64,000 nucleotides of DNA from Bradyrhizobium iriomotense (GCF_018129405.1 NZ_JAFCLP010000001.1:992001-1056000); one strand, 5' to 3'. Numbered from the stretch's first letter, positions 32,740-45,910 are shown. Translations and numbers: made by a program. The notes: generated by a model not told the origin, from the sequence alone.

Positions 32740-33010
32740 GCTCACGCGATCGCTCCGTGCCGCGCGCAGGCCGCATGCCTGCAAATGTCCTCGATCCGCA
32801 TCCCCGCGCACTCTCGCACTTCTAGAGCGCAGTTTGCGACGCTTAGAGTTGCGCGGGCGTTAATCGAATTTTCGCCTCAGGCGCGTTGGTTACCCCGGCC
32901 TGAAACAGCCAATGGGTTTATATAGCATCCCCCGTAGAACTCCGGGGCAAAGTGCCATGCCTTGGGACAACCGTTACGCCGGGACTTTCGATGCTTACGC
33001 CTCCCGTAGT
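32740..33010. other. Intergenic region without a convincing gene
   Basis: This 271-base spacer lies between the EAL remnant and the end of the Calvin operon. It has a small hairpin CCCCC..GGGG near 32930-32945 that could act as a weak terminator for rpe. No ORF with a ribosome site is seen. Confidence 0.4.
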
Positions 33011-33748
33011 CTACCGGATGCGACCTCCTTCGCCCACGCGCTTCGGCTGCACGGAACTATGTTGCAGCTTGGGAACCCGGCCGGCCTCGGCGGCGATGCG
33101 AATGGCGGCGATGTTGGCGGCATAATCGGCGCTGCCCTTGCCGCGGAACACGGCGGAGCCCGCCACCAGCGTATCGACGCCGGCGGCGGCAACCGCAGCA
33201 GCGTTGTCGCGCGTGATGCCGCCATCGACCTCGAGCCGGATCGGCCGGTCGCCGATCATGCCTCGGATGCGCCTGATCTTTTCGAGCTGGGATTCGAGGA
33301 AGGCCTGGCCGCCGAAACCCGGATTGACCGTCATCACCAGTACGAGATCAAGGCGATCGAGCACATATTCGATCGTGCTCTCCGGTGTCGAGGGACAAAG
33401 GCTGACGCCGGCCTTCTTGCCGAGGGCGCGGATCGCCTGCAGCGAGCGGTCGAGATGCGGACCCGCTTCGGCGTGAACGGTGATGACGTCAGCGCCGGCC
33501 TTCGCGAACGCCTCGAGATAGGGGTCGACCGGCGCGATCATCAGATGCACGTCGAAGACCTTCTTCGTCAGCGGCCGGATCGCCTTGATGACGTCGGCGC
33601 CGAAACTGATGTTCGGGACAAAATGTCCGTCCATCACGTCGCAATGGATCCAGTCGGCGCCGGCCGCATCGATGGCCGCGATCTCCTCGCCGAGACGCGC
33701 GAAGTCTGCGGCCAGGATCGAGGGGGCAATGAGGATCTCGCTGGTCAT
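33011..33748 (-). CDS. cbbE: Ribulose-phosphate 3-epimerase
   Basis: The 245-residue TIM barrel interconverts ribulose-5-phosphate and xylulose-5-phosphate. [55 protein letters not shown] and EVDGGI are the family's catalytic (Asp, His) and phosphate-binding motifs. It is the last gene of the cbb operon; its ATG overlaps the cbbX stop (ATGA), so translation is coupled. The tail [17 protein letters not shown] extends beyond most homologues and may be a recent change at the operon end. Confidence 0.93.
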   Translation of the reverse strand: MTSEILIAPSILAADFARLGEEIAAIDAAGADWIHCDVMDGHFVPNISFGADVIKAIRPLTKKVFDVHLMIAPVDPYLEAFAKAGADVITVHAEAGPHLDRSLQAIRALGKKAGVSLCPSTPESTIEYVLDRLDLVLVMTVNPGFGGQAFLESQLEKIRRIRGMIGDRPIRLEVDGGITRDNAAAVAAAGVDTLVAGSAVFRGKGSADYAANIAAIRIAAEAGRVPKLQHSSVQPKRVGEGGRIR

Positions 33749-34680
33749 GCCTTCACGCTCCTTTCCGCAGCCGGACCACCGCTGAAGACGCGGCTTGCAA
33801 GGACATCCGCCGGGTCGATGGTTTCGAGATCGGCGACATCGAGCATGCGGTTGAGGTCGGACACCAGACGATCGGCCTGCCGCAGGCGGATGCGATCGAC
33901 CGCGTTGCGGATCGAGCGGGCGTTGGAGAAGAACGGCTGGGTCCGGCGCAGGGCGATGTATTTCTCGAACGCCTCGCGGGCCGCCGCCGAGAAGCGATAG
34001 CCGCGCTCCTTCAGCATCAGCTCGGCGATGACGAGCAGCTCGGCCTCTGCATAATCAGGAAATTCGATGTGGTGCGCGATGCGCGAGCGGAAGCCGGGAT
34101 TGGAGGCGAAGAAGCTCGTCATCCGCTCGCCATAGCCGGCGAGGATCACGACCAGGTCCTCGCGCTGGTTCTCCATCACCTGGAGCAGGATCTCGATCGA
34201 TTCCTGGCCATAGTCGCGCTCGTTGTCGGGACGATGCAAATAATAGGCCTCGTCGATGAACAGCACACCGCCCATCGCCTTCTTCAGGATCTCCTTGGTC
34301 TTCGGTGCGGTGTGGCCGATATACTGGCCGACGAGATCGTCGCGCGTCACCGAGATCACTTGCCCGCGTCGCACGAAGCCGAGCCCGTGCAGGATCTTGG
34401 CCATGCGCAGCGCAACAGTTGTCTTGCCGGTGCCGGGATTGCCCGTGAACGACATGTGCAGCGTCGGCGGCGCGGCGGCAAGGCCCGCGCGCTGCCGGAT
34501 GCGCTCGATCAGCAGCAGCGAGGCGATCTGGCGCACGCGGTTCTTCACCGGCCTGAGCCCGATCAGCTCCTGATCGAGCTGTTGCAGCGTATCGGTGATC
34601 CCGGCCGCTTCGGCCTCCTTGCGAAGATCGAATTGGGTCTCGCTTTGATCGGTCGTCGTGGCATGGGGGACATCGAGCAT
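33745..34680 (-). CDS. cbbX: RuBisCO activase CbbX (AAA+)
   Basis: The 311-residue AAA+ motor removes inhibitory sugar phosphates from red-type RuBisCO by pulling on the large-subunit C-terminus. Walker A is [17 protein letters not shown], Walker B is [12 protein letters not shown], and the sensor/arginine-finger region is [17 protein letters not shown]. The pore-loop region ([16 protein letters not shown]) is present. I prefer ATG 34680, since GAGG lies 5 bases before it; GTG 34686 is possible. It lies downstream of cbbS with an approximately 100-base gap and upstream of rpe. Confidence 0.93.
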   Translation of the reverse strand: MLDVPHATTTDQSETQFDLRKEAEAAGITDTLQQLDQELIGLRPVKNRVRQIASLLLIERIRQRAGLAAAPPTLHMSFTGNPGTGKTTVALRMAKILHGLGFVRRGQVISVTRDDLVGQYIGHTAPKTKEILKKAMGGVLFIDEAYYLHRPDNERDYGQESIEILLQVMENQREDLVVILAGYGERMTSFFASNPGFRSRIAHHIEFPDYAEAELLVIAELMLKERGYRFSAAAREAFEKYIALRRTQPFFSNARSIRNAVDRIRLRQADRLVSDLNRMLDVADLETIDPADVLASRVFSGGPAAERSVKA

Positions 34681-34779
34681 CGGCACCTCGAAGAAAAGAG
34701 CTTCGCCGCGAGGGAGGCGGCGAAGCAGTGGTCCGCCAAGGATACGGAGCAGGGAGAGCTCCGCGCGGAGCGAGAATGG

Positions 34780-35205
34780 CTATTGAGGGGCGTGGGCCGC
34801 CGGCTTTCGCACCGTGGTGTAGCGGATCGCGCGTCCGGCCACTTCCTGCCGCACCAGCTCGAATTCCGCTTCCTGGGCCGGCCGGTTGACCAGGAACGAG
34901 ATCCGCACCGACTCCCAGCCATGACTGGAATCGAAGCCGCTGATCCGGATGTAGCTGTTACCATACACCCTGCGGCATTCGGCGAGCTCCATCATCACAC
35001 CAGCGGCGTCCTGGAGATCGAACATCGGCAGGCCCCACATCTCCCAATAGGTGTTGCGAGGATGCGGGTCGTCGGTGAACTCGATGTTCACCGCCCAGCC
35101 GTTGCTGAGGCAATACTGCACCTGACTGGTGATCTGGTCGTCGGTCAGATCCGGCAGGTACGAGAAGCAGCCTTGAGTTAGTTTGCCACCTTGGGTCAGT
35201 TTCAT
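34780..35205 (-). CDS. cbbS: RuBisCO small subunit, form IC
   Basis: The 141-residue protein has QGCFSYLPDLTDDQITSQVQ, YWEMWGLPMFDLQDAAGVMM and a long C-terminal beta-hairpin extension (SHGWESVRISFLVNRPAQEA) as in red-type enzymes. GAGGAG precedes ATG 35205. It begins 11 bases after the large-subunit stop. It forms the L8S8 holoenzyme with cbbL. Confidence 0.93.
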   Translation of the reverse strand: MKLTQGGKLTQGCFSYLPDLTDDQITSQVQYCLSNGWAVNIEFTDDPHPRNTYWEMWGLPMFDLQDAAGVMMELAECRRVYGNSYIRISGFDSSHGWESVRISFLVNRPAQEAEFELVRQEVAGRAIRYTTVRKPAAHAPQ

Positions 35206-35216
35206 GTCAAATCTCC

Positions 35217-37794
<2,578 letters not shown>

Positions 37795-37806
37795 GGGTCG
37801 TCCTCC

Positions 37807-39825
37807 TTATTGGCTCTTGCGGGCGATCGCCCGGCGGGCCGCTTCCGCAATGCTTTGCGGTGTGATGCCGAATTCGCGGTACAGCACTGGTGCCGGCGCC
37901 GAGGCGCCGAAGCCGCGCATGCCGACGAATTCACCGTTGGTGCCGATCCAGCGCGACCAGTCGCCCTGCACGGCCGCCTCGATGCCGACGCGCGGCGCGG
38001 TGCCGAGCACAGAGGCGCGGTAATCTTCCGGCTGCTCCTCGAACAGCGCGAAGCAGGGTGCGGAGACCACAGCGGCGCGAATGTGCTCGGTCGCGAGCAG
38101 GCGCGCGGCTTCCATTGCAATCGACACTTCCGAGCCGGTTGCGATGAGCGTCACGTCACGACCGCCATCCGGCGAGACGACGAGATAGGCACCGTTCGCG
38201 ACGCGGTTTCTGCCACGCGCATCGCTGCGGAAGGTCGGCAAGGCTTGCCGCGACAGGCACAGCACGGACGGACGATGCTCCGCCGTAAGCGCGCAATCCC
38301 AGGCCTCCAGCGTCTCCACGGCGTCAGCCGGCCGGAACACGAGCAGGTCAGGAATGACGCGCAGCGCCGCGAGATGCTCGACCGGCTGGTGCGTCGGGCC
38401 ATCCTCTCCGAGCCCGATGGAGTCGTGGGTCATGACATGGACGACGCGCAGCCGCATCAGGGCCGCAAGGCGGATCGCGGGCCGGCTGTAGTCGGAGAAC
38501 GCGAGGAACGTGCCGCCGTACGGGATGAAGCCGCCATGCAGCGCGAGGCCGTTCATCGCAGCGGCCATGCCGTGCTCGCGAATGCCATAGTGGATGTAGT
38601 CGCCGGCGAATGCACCGCTCCTGACCGGCGCCTGCGCCTTGGCATGCGTCAGGTTCGAATGCGTCAGGTCCGCCGAGCCGCCGACCAGGCCGGGGATCGT
38701 CCCGGCGATGGCCTCGAGCACCTGTTGCGAGGCCTGCCGCGTCGCGAGCTTCGGCCGTTCGCTGGCAAAGCGCTCGCGCAATTTCGCGGCGGCCAGCGCA
38801 TAGGCGGCCGGCAGCGCGACGGCTTTGCCCTCGACGAACAGGTCGCGCTGCTCTGGCGTTGCGTCTTCATAGCGATCGAGCCAGGCGAGACGATCGACCT
38901 GCCCGCGCTGCCCGATCATCCGCCATGCCTTCTGGATCGTGACAGGCACCACGAAGGGCTGATAGTCCCAGCCAAGCGTCCGGCGCGCCGCCGCCGCCTG
39001 CTCGGTACCGAGCGGTGCGCCATGCGCCTTCTCGGTGCCCTGCCTATCAGGCGCGCCATAGCCGATGATGGTGCGGCAGGCGATCAGCGACGGCTTTGCG
39101 GTCTCCCGCTCTTCGGCGATCGCCTGCGCCACCGCTTCGGGGTCGTGCCCGTCGACACGGCGCACCGACCAGCCGGAGGCGGCGAAACGCGCGAGCTGGT
39201 CGTCCGATGTCGCGAGCGAGGTCGGACCGTCAATGGAGATGCCGTTGTCATCGAACAGCACGATCAGCCGGCCGAGCCCGAGATGGCCGGCGAGCGAGAT
39301 CGCCTCCTGGCTGATGCCTTCCATCAGGCAGCCATCGCCCGCGATGATATAGGTGAAGTGATCGACGAGCCCGTCGCCGTGCCGCGCATTGGCCATGCGC
39401 TCGGCGAGCGCCATGCCAACAGCGGTCGCAATGCCCTGCCCCAGCGGTCCCGTCGTGGTCTCGACGCCGGGCGTGTGACCATATTCGGGATGCCCTGGTG
39501 TCTTCGAGCCCCACTGCCTGAAGGCCTTGATGTCGTCGAGGCTGACATCGCCGCCGGTGAGGTGCAGCAGCGCATAGAGCAGCATCGAGCCGTGGCCCGC
39601 CGACAGCACGAAGCGGTCGCGGTCCGGCCAGTTCGGATGGGCGGAGTCGAATTTCAGGAAGCGCGAGAACAGCACGGTCGCGACATCGGCCATGCCCATG
39701 GGCAGGCCGGGATGGCCGGACTGCGAGGTCTCGATGGCGTCGACCGCGAGGAAGCGGACGGCGTTGGCGAGATCGTTATGCGTGACCGCCGTGAGGTCGG
39801 CTTCGGCGTGGACGGAGATGTTCAT
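37807..39825 (-). CDS. cbbT: Transketolase
   Basis: The 672-residue thiamine-diphosphate enzyme moves two-carbon units between sugar phosphates. [37 protein letters not shown], the ThDP motif [20 protein letters not shown]..., and [20 protein letters not shown] (with [20 protein letters not shown] following) are all present. GGGAGAG lies before ATG 39825. It starts 16 bases after the phosphoribulokinase stop. Confidence 0.95.
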   Translation of the reverse strand: MNISVHAEADLTAVTHNDLANAVRFLAVDAIETSQSGHPGLPMGMADVATVLFSRFLKFDSAHPNWPDRDRFVLSAGHGSMLLYALLHLTGGDVSLDDIKAFRQWGSKTPGHPEYGHTPGVETTTGPLGQGIATAVGMALAERMANARHGDGLVDHFTYIIAGDGCLMEGISQEAISLAGHLGLGRLIVLFDDNGISIDGPTSLATSDDQLARFAASGWSVRRVDGHDPEAVAQAIAEERETAKPSLIACRTIIGYGAPDRQGTEKAHGAPLGTEQAAAARRTLGWDYQPFVVPVTIQKAWRMIGQRGQVDRLAWLDRYEDATPEQRDLFVEGKAVALPAAYALAAAKLRERFASERPKLATRQASQQVLEAIAGTIPGLVGGSADLTHSNLTHAKAQAPVRSGAFAGDYIHYGIREHGMAAAMNGLALHGGFIPYGGTFLAFSDYSRPAIRLAALMRLRVVHVMTHDSIGLGEDGPTHQPVEHLAALRVIPDLLVFRPADAVETLEAWDCALTAEHRPSVLCLSRQALPTFRSDARGRNRVANGAYLVVSPDGGRDVTLIATGSEVSIAMEAARLLATEHIRAAVVSAPCFALFEEQPEDYRASVLGTAPRVGIEAAVQGDWSRWIGTNGEFVGMRGFGASAPAPVLYREFGITPQSIAEAARRAIARKSQ

Positions 39826-39841
39826 CGGATTCTCTCCCTGT

Positions 39842-40717
39842 TCACTTCAGGCTGCGCTTGCGCTCGATGAGTTGCATGATCAGCGGCGTCAGGATCAGCT
39901 GCATTGCGAGATCGAGCTTCGCGCCGGGGCACACGATCGAGTTCGCGCGCGACATCCAGCTCTGCGGCAGCATCGAGAGCAGATAGGGGAAGTCGATGCC
40001 GCGCGGATTCTTGAAGCGGATCACGACCATCGATTCGTCCGGCGTTGGGATCCAGCGCGCGATGAACGGATTCGAGGTATCGACCGTCGGCACGCGCTGG
40101 AAGTTGATGTCGGTCTCGGTGAATTGCGGGCAGATGTAGTGGATGTAGTCGGGCATCCGCCGCAGGATCGTGTCGGTGACGGCCTCGGTCGAATAGCCGC
40201 GCGCGCTGCGGTCGCGGTGCAGCTTCTGGATCCATTCGAGGTTGATGACGGGCACGACGCCGATCTTGAGGTCGGCATAGCGCGCGACGTTGACCTTGTC
40301 GGTGACGACGGCACCGTGCAGGCCCTCATAGAACAGCAGGTCGGAGTTCTCCGGCAGCTGCTTCCAATCGGTGAAGGTGCCCGGCGCCGCGCCATGCAGC
40401 GCGGATTCCTCGGCGTCGTGCACGTAGTGCCGCGTCACCGCGGTGCCGGTCTCGCCGTAGTCACGGAAGGCGCGCTCCAGCTCCTCGAACAGGTTGGTCT
40501 CGGGGCTGAAATGGCTGAAGTGCTTGTTGCCGCGCTCGGCTTCCTTCGCCATCTGCGTGCGCATCTCGGCGCGGTCGTAGCGATGGAAGGCGTCGCCTTC
40601 GATGTAGGCGGCGTTGACCTTCTCGCGGAAGAAGATCTGCTCGAAGGTCTTCTTCACCGAGGTCGTGCCGGCGCCGGAGGAGCCGGTGATCGAGATGATC
40701 GGGTGCTTCCTGGACAT
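39842..40717 (-). CDS. cbbP: Phosphoribulokinase
   Basis: The 291-residue proteobacterial-type kinase makes ribulose-1,5-bisphosphate using ATP. The P-loop [20 protein letters not shown], the [13 protein letters not shown] and [14 protein letters not shown] motifs, and the AGTTSV variant are typical of the bacterial form. GAGG precedes ATG 40717. It is flanked by cbbF and cbbT at spacings of 12 and 16 bases. Confidence 0.95.
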   Translation of the reverse strand: MSRKHPIISITGSSGAGTTSVKKTFEQIFFREKVNAAYIEGDAFHRYDRAEMRTQMAKEAERGNKHFSHFSPETNLFEELERAFRDYGETGTAVTRHYVHDAEESALHGAAPGTFTDWKQLPENSDLLFYEGLHGAVVTDKVNVARYADLKIGVVPVINLEWIQKLHRDRSARGYSTEAVTDTILRRMPDYIHYICPQFTETDINFQRVPTVDTSNPFIARWIPTPDESMVVIRFKNPRGIDFPYLLSMLPQSWMSRANSIVCPGAKLDLAMQLILTPLIMQLIERKRSLK

Positions 40718-40729
40718 GCGTCACCTCGC

Positions 40730-41767
40730 TCAGAGTCGAAAGAATCCGCGCCGCGCGAACAGCGGCGCCGAGACGCTGGCAACCAGCAGCGGATCGCAAT
40801 GCAATTCCTCGACGCGCCGCACCTCGTTGCTCGAGCCCATGATCAGCGGCACGCGCTGGTGCAGGCTCTGTGCGGACAGGTCGAGGATGCGCTCGCGCCC
40901 GGTCGAGGCCGAGCCGCCAGCCTGCTCGATGACCATCGCCATCGGATGCGCCTCGTAGGTGAGGCGCAGGCGGCCGTCGCCATAGCCGGGCCGCGCGTCC
41001 GAGGGATACAGGAACACGCCGCCGCGGGTGAGGATGCGATAGGCCTCCGCGACCAGCGAGCCGATCCAGCGCATGTTGAAATCATGGTTGGCGGGCCCCT
41101 CGACGCCGGCGAGGCATTCGTCGATGAAGGCGCGCACCGGCGAGTCCCAATGCCGGCGGTTCGATGCGTTGATCGCGAACTCCTCGCAGGCCTCGGAGAT
41201 CTGCACGGCGCTGCGCGCGAGGCGGAAGCAGCCGGCCTTGCGGTCGAGCGTGAAGATGTCGACGCCGTCGCCGAGCGTCAGCACCAGCGAGGTCTGCGGC
41301 CCGTAGGTGACGAAGCCGGCCGCGAGCTGCGCCGAGCCGCGTTGATGGAAGGCGAGCGCGAGATCGTCGGGCGCGGGCAGGATCGAGAAGATCGTGCCGA
41401 CGGTCATGTTGATGTCGATGTTGGAGGAGCCGTCGAGCGGATCGATCGCGACGCAGATTCGGCCGTCGCGGTCGCCGATCTGGGGCTCACGCATCTCTTC
41501 CGACGCCAGCGCCGCGACCGGCAGCTTGCCGAGGCAGCGGCGCAGGATCGCATCGGCCTGCACGTCGAGATCCCGCTGGACGTCGCCGTCGCTATTGCGG
41601 CCCGTCGTCAGGCCCGAGGCGTCTGCCAGATCGCCGCTGGCAATGAGGTCCGCGATCTCGATCGCCGCGGCCGCGATGGCATCGACTGCGGCCGCCACCG
41701 CCAGCGCGTGGGGTGCGGTTTCTGAATACCGTTGAAGGTGGTCGTCCAGCCTGAGTTGCCCGGTCAT
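40730..41767 (-). CDS. cbbF: Fructose-1,6-bisphosphatase, class I
   Basis: The 345-residue enzyme removes phosphate C1 in the Calvin cycle. The metal motif [26 protein letters not shown] upstream, and [20 protein letters not shown], with [15 protein letters not shown] and EQAGG following, are all present. It is the first gene of the operon, read from the spacer shared with cbbR. The ribosome site (AGGGGA) is somewhat distant from ATG 41767. Confidence 0.95.
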   Translation of the reverse strand: MTGQLRLDDHLQRYSETAPHALAVAAAVDAIAAAAIEIADLIASGDLADASGLTTGRNSDGDVQRDLDVQADAILRRCLGKLPVAALASEEMREPQIGDRDGRICVAIDPLDGSSNIDINMTVGTIFSILPAPDDLALAFHQRGSAQLAAGFVTYGPQTSLVLTLGDGVDIFTLDRKAGCFRLARSAVQISEACEEFAINASNRRHWDSPVRAFIDECLAGVEGPANHDFNMRWIGSLVAEAYRILTRGGVFLYPSDARPGYGDGRLRLTYEAHPMAMVIEQAGGSASTGRERILDLSAQSLHQRVPLIMGSSNEVRRVEELHCDPLLVASVSAPLFARRGFFRL

Positions 41768-41887
41768 TTGCGTCCATCCCCTGGGCCGGCGCCGCGTCCA
41801 TTGCCCTCCACGCTGGAGGTCGGTGCGGTCAGTCCCGGCACCAGGAGATTGACAGGGGCAGCTTAATAAGGAAAATTTCTATTCATA
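41768..41887. promoter_or_regulatory. Divergent cbbR-cbbF control region
   Basis: The 120-base spacer is GC-rich toward cbbF and sharply AT-rich near cbbR (41861-41887), where GAAAATTTC (41871-41879) is a small palindrome. LysR-type CbbR proteins bind T-N11-A type sites in this position. I cannot fix exact boundaries of the sites. Confidence 0.55.
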
Positions 41888-42865
41888 ATGAGTGCCAAAG
41901 AATTTTCTTATAATGGCTCCGGCCATGCGGCGGCCCAGCTCCGGCATCTGACGATCCGGCAGCTTCGCTCGCTGGCGGCGCTGTCGGCCAAGGGCAGCGT
42001 GACGGCGGCCTCCGGCCATCTCGGGCTGACGCAGCCGGCCGTGACCCAGCAGCTCCGGCAGCTTCAGGACCTCGCCGGCCTGCCGCTGGTGCAGCGGACC
42101 GGCGACGGCATGCTGCTGACGGAGGCGGGCAAGGAGGTGCTCGCACTGGCCGAGCGGGTCGAAGCCGCGATCATGGATTGCCAGGGCGCGCTCGACCTGC
42201 TTGCGGGGCGGACCGGCGGCACGGTGCAGCTCGGTGCGGTCTCGACCGCGAAATATTTCGTGCCGCATGCCATCGCGGCGTTCTCGAAGCGGCATCCCAA
42301 GATCGAGATCAAGCTCACCATCGGCAATCGCGAGGAGATCCGCGAGGCCATGCACGGCTACGACCTCGATTTCGCGGTGATGGGTCGGCCACCGGCCGAC
42401 GTCAGCGTCGACGTCCGTCAGCTCGGACGCAATCCGCACGTCATCGTCGCGCGCAAGGGGCACTGGCTGGAGAAGGATTCCGGTCTCAGCCTGACCGATC
42501 TCGTGCACGAGACCTTCCTCACCCGCGAGCCCGGCTCGGGCACGCGGACGCTGATGGAGGGCATGTTCCAGAGGTCGGACCTCGAACCGATCATCGGCAT
42601 GGAGATGAGCAGCAATGAGACCATCAAGCAGGCGGTGATCGCCGGGCTCGGCATCGCCTTCATCTCGGCCCACACGGTCGCGCATGAGCTCACCGAGGGC
42701 CGGCTCATCGTGCTCGATGTCGCCGGCCTGCCGATCGTCCGCCAGTGGTACGTGATCCGCCGCAGCGACAAGGTGCTGCTGCCGCCGGCGCAGGCGATGT
42801 TCGATTTTCTTGGTTCCGAGGGGTCGAACTATCTGCCCGTCGTGCCCGAGCTTGGCGGGCCATAG
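41888..42865 (+). CDS. cbbR: LysR-type regulator of the cbb operon
   Basis: The 325-residue LysR protein has an N-terminal winged helix: LRHLTIRQLRSLAALSAKGS, VTAASGHLGLTQPAVTQQLR, LPLVQRTGDGMLLTEAGKEV. The effector domain follows, with GTVQLGAVSTAKYFVPHAIA typical of CbbR. CbbR activates cbb genes in response to metabolites such as RuBP or NADPH. ATG 41888 leaves about 18 extra residues before the usual start, and no better start exists in frame. A 7-base hairpin (GGCGGGC..GCCCGCC, 42854-42871) at the stop may end transcription. Confidence 0.93.
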   Translation: MSAKEFSYNGSGHAAAQLRHLTIRQLRSLAALSAKGSVTAASGHLGLTQPAVTQQLRQLQDLAGLPLVQRTGDGMLLTEAGKEVLALAERVEAAIMDCQGALDLLAGRTGGTVQLGAVSTAKYFVPHAIAAFSKRHPKIEIKLTIGNREEIREAMHGYDLDFAVMGRPPADVSVDVRQLGRNPHVIVARKGHWLEKDSGLSLTDLVHETFLTREPGSGTRTLMEGMFQRSDLEPIIGMEMSSNETIKQAVIAGLGIAFISAHTVAHELTEGRLIVLDVAGLPIVRQWYVIRRSDKVLLPPAQAMFDFLGSEGSNYLPVVPELGGP

Positions 42866-42876
42866 CCCGCCGATGG

Positions 42877-42969
42877 CTACGCCATCAGCTTCATCGCGAT
42901 CGTCGCCGCCAGAATGACGATGATCTGCAGCAGGCGCTCGGTCGTGAAGATGCGGTTGAAGGTGGTCAT
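42877..42969 (-). CDS. Candidate 30-residue membrane micro-protein
   Basis: The frame starts MTTFNRIFTTERLLQIIVIL and ends AATIAMKLMA: a short polar start and one membrane helix. Its ribosome site is modest (GGGCGAG). It lies between cbbR and a spacer, on the opposite strand to cbbR. No family is recognised; peptides this short often escape annotation. Confidence 0.4.
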   Translation of the reverse strand: MTTFNRIFTTERLLQIIVILAATIAMKLMA

Positions 42970-43113
42970 CGCTCGCCCCCGGCCTCCCTAAAGGAGATCT
43001 CGATCCCGATCGGGATGTTGCTAGCACAAGCGGGCATCGAGACAACTCCGTAGTCGCCCCGGGTCGCCCGCCCCCGACCGGGCCGATTGCGCCCCGCCCT
43101 GCGCGGTCAACGA

Positions 43114-43311
43114 TCAGGCCGCAAGCGGAGCGGCGTAGTCCATGCGCGTGGCGAAATAGGCTTCCAGCTCCGACAGCGCCCGTGCTTCCCACTCCCTCGC
43201 CTGCTCCAGCAGCGACCAGCTCTGGCCCGGGCGGAATGCGGCGGTCTGGCGATAGAGCGATGCGATGCCGCGATAGCGGCGCACGTTCTCCAAGATGGCG
43301 TGACCGTTCAT
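43114..43311 (-). CDS. Small helical protein (65 aa), family A
   Basis: The protein starts MNGHAILENVRRYRGIASLY and continues RQTAAFRPGQSWSLLEQARE. It is a paralogue of the gene at 31785-31997 (shared ENVRRYR, RQ.AA.RP and W.LL.QA). ATG 43311 is chosen over a longer frame because that family start fits. Function unknown. Confidence 0.65.
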   Translation of the reverse strand: MNGHAILENVRRYRGIASLYRQTAAFRPGQSWSLLEQAREWEARALSELEAYFATRMDYAAPLAA

Positions 43312-43449
43312 GTCCGAAAACTCCCTCGTCATTCCCGGGGGAGAAATTGCGGCCAAATCTTTTTCGAAAAGTTAGCGGCGCGCGGCAAGCTCGCGCATGG
43401 TTGCCGGACTGTTGCGCGTGCGCAACGTGCAGGCTCGCGCAATGCCGAT

Positions 43450-43869
43450 TTATTGCGAATTCGTTGCCGCGCTCTTGCCCGAAGGCTTCAGCCCGCCGCG
43501 GCTGTTGATCGTCACCGTCTTCCGGCACAGATCGGCAAGGCCGATCAGGAGCACGGCGAGCAGGCAGAACAGGTTGATGGAATCGGCGTTCGCGCTGGTC
43601 AGCGGGGTGAACGCGAAGAACGGCGGCATGAACGCCCACCACACCAGCGGAATGGTGAGCAATGCGGCGAACGCCGCCGCCGGCACGCCGGCGACAAGCG
43701 CGAGCACGAACAGGCCGGGCAGGAACGCTGCGAAATAAAGCTTTGCGCCAAGCGCGACGCAGATGCCCTGAAGCAGGGCCGACACTGCGACGATGACGAG
43801 TCCCAGCAGAAACGCCTGCCACGACCATGGCCGTACCCGCGGTACGCCAAACAGCCCCGCACGCCTCAT
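43450..43869 (-). CDS. DUF4118-like membrane protein
   Basis: The 139-residue protein has four predicted membrane helices (for example FLLGLVIVAVSALLQGICVA, FLPGLFVLALVAGVPAAAFA and INLFCLLAVLLIGLADLC). This matches DUF4118, usually the membrane sensor half of KdpD-type and other histidine kinases. Here it stands alone with a Lys/Ser tail (GGLKPSGKSAATNSQ). It could be a free sensor or a fragment of a former kinase; no kinase domain is nearby. Confidence 0.65.
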   Translation of the reverse strand: MRRAGLFGVPRVRPWSWQAFLLGLVIVAVSALLQGICVALGAKLYFAAFLPGLFVLALVAGVPAAAFAALLTIPLVWWAFMPPFFAFTPLTSANADSINLFCLLAVLLIGLADLCRKTVTINSRGGLKPSGKSAATNSQ

Positions 43870-44031
43870 CAGCCTCCCCCTGCCGCCCGTTAACCAGGTC
43901 CGATTGCGACGAAAGTACTACAACTGCAACCAAACCGCGAGATGGAAATTGCGGCACACAAGGCATGGCATGGCCGCATGTCCGCGGCTTGGTAAACACC
44001 CGCATCGGACAATTTCCGTCCCGGCCGGCCG

Positions 44032-45225
44032 CTACTCGGTGGCCGCATAGAGCAGGCCCGCGACGGGCAGAGCGAGGCCAATGGCCGATGCGAGCATCCA
44101 GCCGCCCTGCGCGAAGGCCCAGGCGCCGATCGCGGAGCCGGCGGCACCGGCCGCGAAGAACGTCGCCATATAGAGGCCGTTGAGGCGGCTGCGCTGCTCG
44201 TGCCCGAGCGTAAAAATGGCGCGGAAGCCGAGCACGACATTGCCCTGCACGCCGATATCGATGGCAATCGCGGCGACGACCAGGCAGGCGAGGTTCAGCA
44301 TCGAGCCCGGCGCACCGATATAGGTCGCGAGGAAACCCGCGGCCGCGAGCAACATCGCAACCAGCGTCGCGATCCGGCTATGGCCGCGATCGGCGAGCCG
44401 GCCCGCGATCGGAGCTGCGAACACGCCGGCCACGCCGGCAAGGGCAAACAGCGCGATGCCGCGCTGGGAGAAGCCGAACGCGCCGGCGAGCTGGAGTGGC
44501 GCCACGGTCCAGAACAGCGTGAAGCAGCTGAACAGGCTCGCCTGATAGAGCGCCCGGCGCCGGAGCAGCGGCGTGGTGCGGGCCAGATGCGGCATCGACA
44601 GCAGCAGCGTGCCGTAGTGCATGCGCGCGACGGGCTTGCGCCTCGGCAGCGCCATCCAGAGCGCGGCCGCAAGCACGATCATCAGCGCGGCGGAGGCGAA
44701 GAACACCGCATGCCATGACGAGGCCGCGGTGACCAAGCTCGACACCGGGCGCGCCAGCATGATGCCGAGCATCAGGCCGGTCGAGACGTTGCCGACAACA
44801 CGGCCGCGGATAGCTTCCGGCGCCAGATGCGCCGCATAGGGAATGATGATCTGAACCGCGACCGAGCCGAGCCCGATGAACAGCGCCGCCACCAGGAAGG
44901 GCAGCGCATGGGTCGAGAACGCGGCGGCGAGCAGCGCCGCGGCGCCGAGCGTGATGACCGAACAAATCAGCGCACGATTCTCGACGAGATCGCCGAGCGG
45001 CACGATGAAGAGCAGCCCCACGCCATAGCCGATCTGGGTCATGGTCACGATCAGCCCCGCCGCTGCATGCGACAGGCCGAGCGCGGCACTGATCGGGGCG
45101 ATCAGCGGCTGGGCGTAATAGAGATTGGCGGCGACCATGCCACAGGCCGCGGCAAGCACGAAGGTCAGGCGCTGCGACACCGCATCCGGCTCGGGTGCGG
45201 TCTCGATGGTGGCATTCATGGTCAT
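44032..45225 (-). CDS. MFS transporter, drug/arabinose-efflux type
   Basis: The 397-residue protein has twelve predicted membrane helices. The motif-A-like GDLVENRALICSVITL and RGRVVGNVSTGLMLGIMLAR sites are present, with NLYYAQPLI in helix 1 region typical of the YgaY/YdhP-like DHA1 group. It probably exports small organic compounds using the proton gradient. GGAGAC lies before ATG 45225. The operator at 45247-45262 lies just upstream, and the TetR gene ends 52 bases away in the same direction, so TetR very likely represses it. Confidence 0.85.
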   Translation of the reverse strand: MTMNATIETAPEPDAVSQRLTFVLAAACGMVAANLYYAQPLIAPISAALGLSHAAAGLIVTMTQIGYGVGLLFIVPLGDLVENRALICSVITLGAAALLAAAFSTHALPFLVAALFIGLGSVAVQIIIPYAAHLAPEAIRGRVVGNVSTGLMLGIMLARPVSSLVTAASSWHAVFFASAALMIVLAAALWMALPRRKPVARMHYGTLLLSMPHLARTTPLLRRRALYQASLFSCFTLFWTVAPLQLAGAFGFSQRGIALFALAGVAGVFAAPIAGRLADRGHSRIATLVAMLLAAAGFLATYIGAPGSMLNLACLVVAAIAIDIGVQGNVVLGFRAIFTLGHEQRSRLNGLYMATFFAAGAAGSAIGAWAFAQGGWMLASAIGLALPVAGLLYAATE

Positions 45226-45246
45226 TTACGCAGTCTCCAGTATATC

Positions 45247-45262
45247 GGGAACGATCATTCCC
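45247..45262. promoter_or_regulatory. TetR operator 1
   Basis: GGGAA-CGATCA-TTCCC (16 bases), flanked by TAATAG-type bases. Its reverse complement differs from operator 2 at one base of 16. It is 22 bases before the MFS start. Confidence 0.75.
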
Positions 45263-45277
45263 TAATAGGACATGAAT

Positions 45278-45898
45278 TCAGGCGAGCAGCTTCATCGCGA
45301 CGCCGACGAGGCGGGGCCCGTCGAGCGGCAGGCGCGCCTTGCCGACGACGCGCATGCCTTGCGTGATGCAGATCATTAGTCGCGCAGTGTCGCCGGCATC
45401 GACATGGCCCGGAATCGAGCCGTCGGCCTGGCCCTCGCGGATGAGGCCGGAGATGAAGTCTTCATTGGTCTTGAGCTGGGTATCGACGCGCGCCCGGATC
45501 ACGGGATCGACCGCCGACAACTCAACGGCGCTGCCGACCACGAGGCAGCCGCGCCGTCCCTCGATGCCCTGGGAATGTTCGGCATAGGACAAGAGGACGT
45601 TGCGCAGCCGCTCGCGGCCGTTTTTGCCGCGCCTCGCCGCGCTGCGGGTCTGCTCCTGGCGCAAGCCGGTGTAGCGCTCGAAGGCGGCGAGAAATACGGC
45701 ATGCTTGTCGCGAAACGCCTTGTAGACGCTGCCGGTCGCCAGCTGCATCGCCGCGGTGAGATCGCCGATCGAGGTGGCGTGATAGCCGCGCTCGCGAAAC
45801 ACGCGCAGGGCACGGTCAAGCGCAACGTCCATGTCGAACTCCCGGGGACGACCGGGCGGACGGACGGTAGGCTGGGAACGGCGGGCAGCTTTTTGCAT
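45278..45898 (-). CDS. TetR-family repressor
   Basis: The 206-residue protein has an N-terminal HTH (PREFDMDVALDRALRVFRER, then TSIGDLTAAMQLATGSVYKA and FRDKHAVFLAAF) and a C-terminal TetR_C domain (LSYAEHSQGIEGRRGCLVVG). ATG 45898 is used. Two near-identical palindromic operators flank it, one before its own start and one before the MFS gene, so it controls itself and the exporter. The inducer is unknown. Confidence 0.88.
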   Translation of the reverse strand: MQKAARRSQPTVRPPGRPREFDMDVALDRALRVFRERGYHATSIGDLTAAMQLATGSVYKAFRDKHAVFLAAFERYTGLRQEQTRSAARRGKNGRERLRNVLLSYAEHSQGIEGRRGCLVVGSAVELSAVDPVIRARVDTQLKTNEDFISGLIREGQADGSIPGHVDAGDTARLMICITQGMRVVGKARLPLDGPRLVGVAMKLLA

Positions 45899-45910
45899 TG
45901 CGAGATAATA

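Noticed and set aside
32912-34000. A 362-residue plus-strand frame
   Set aside because: Antisense to rpe and cbbX; no sensible domains.
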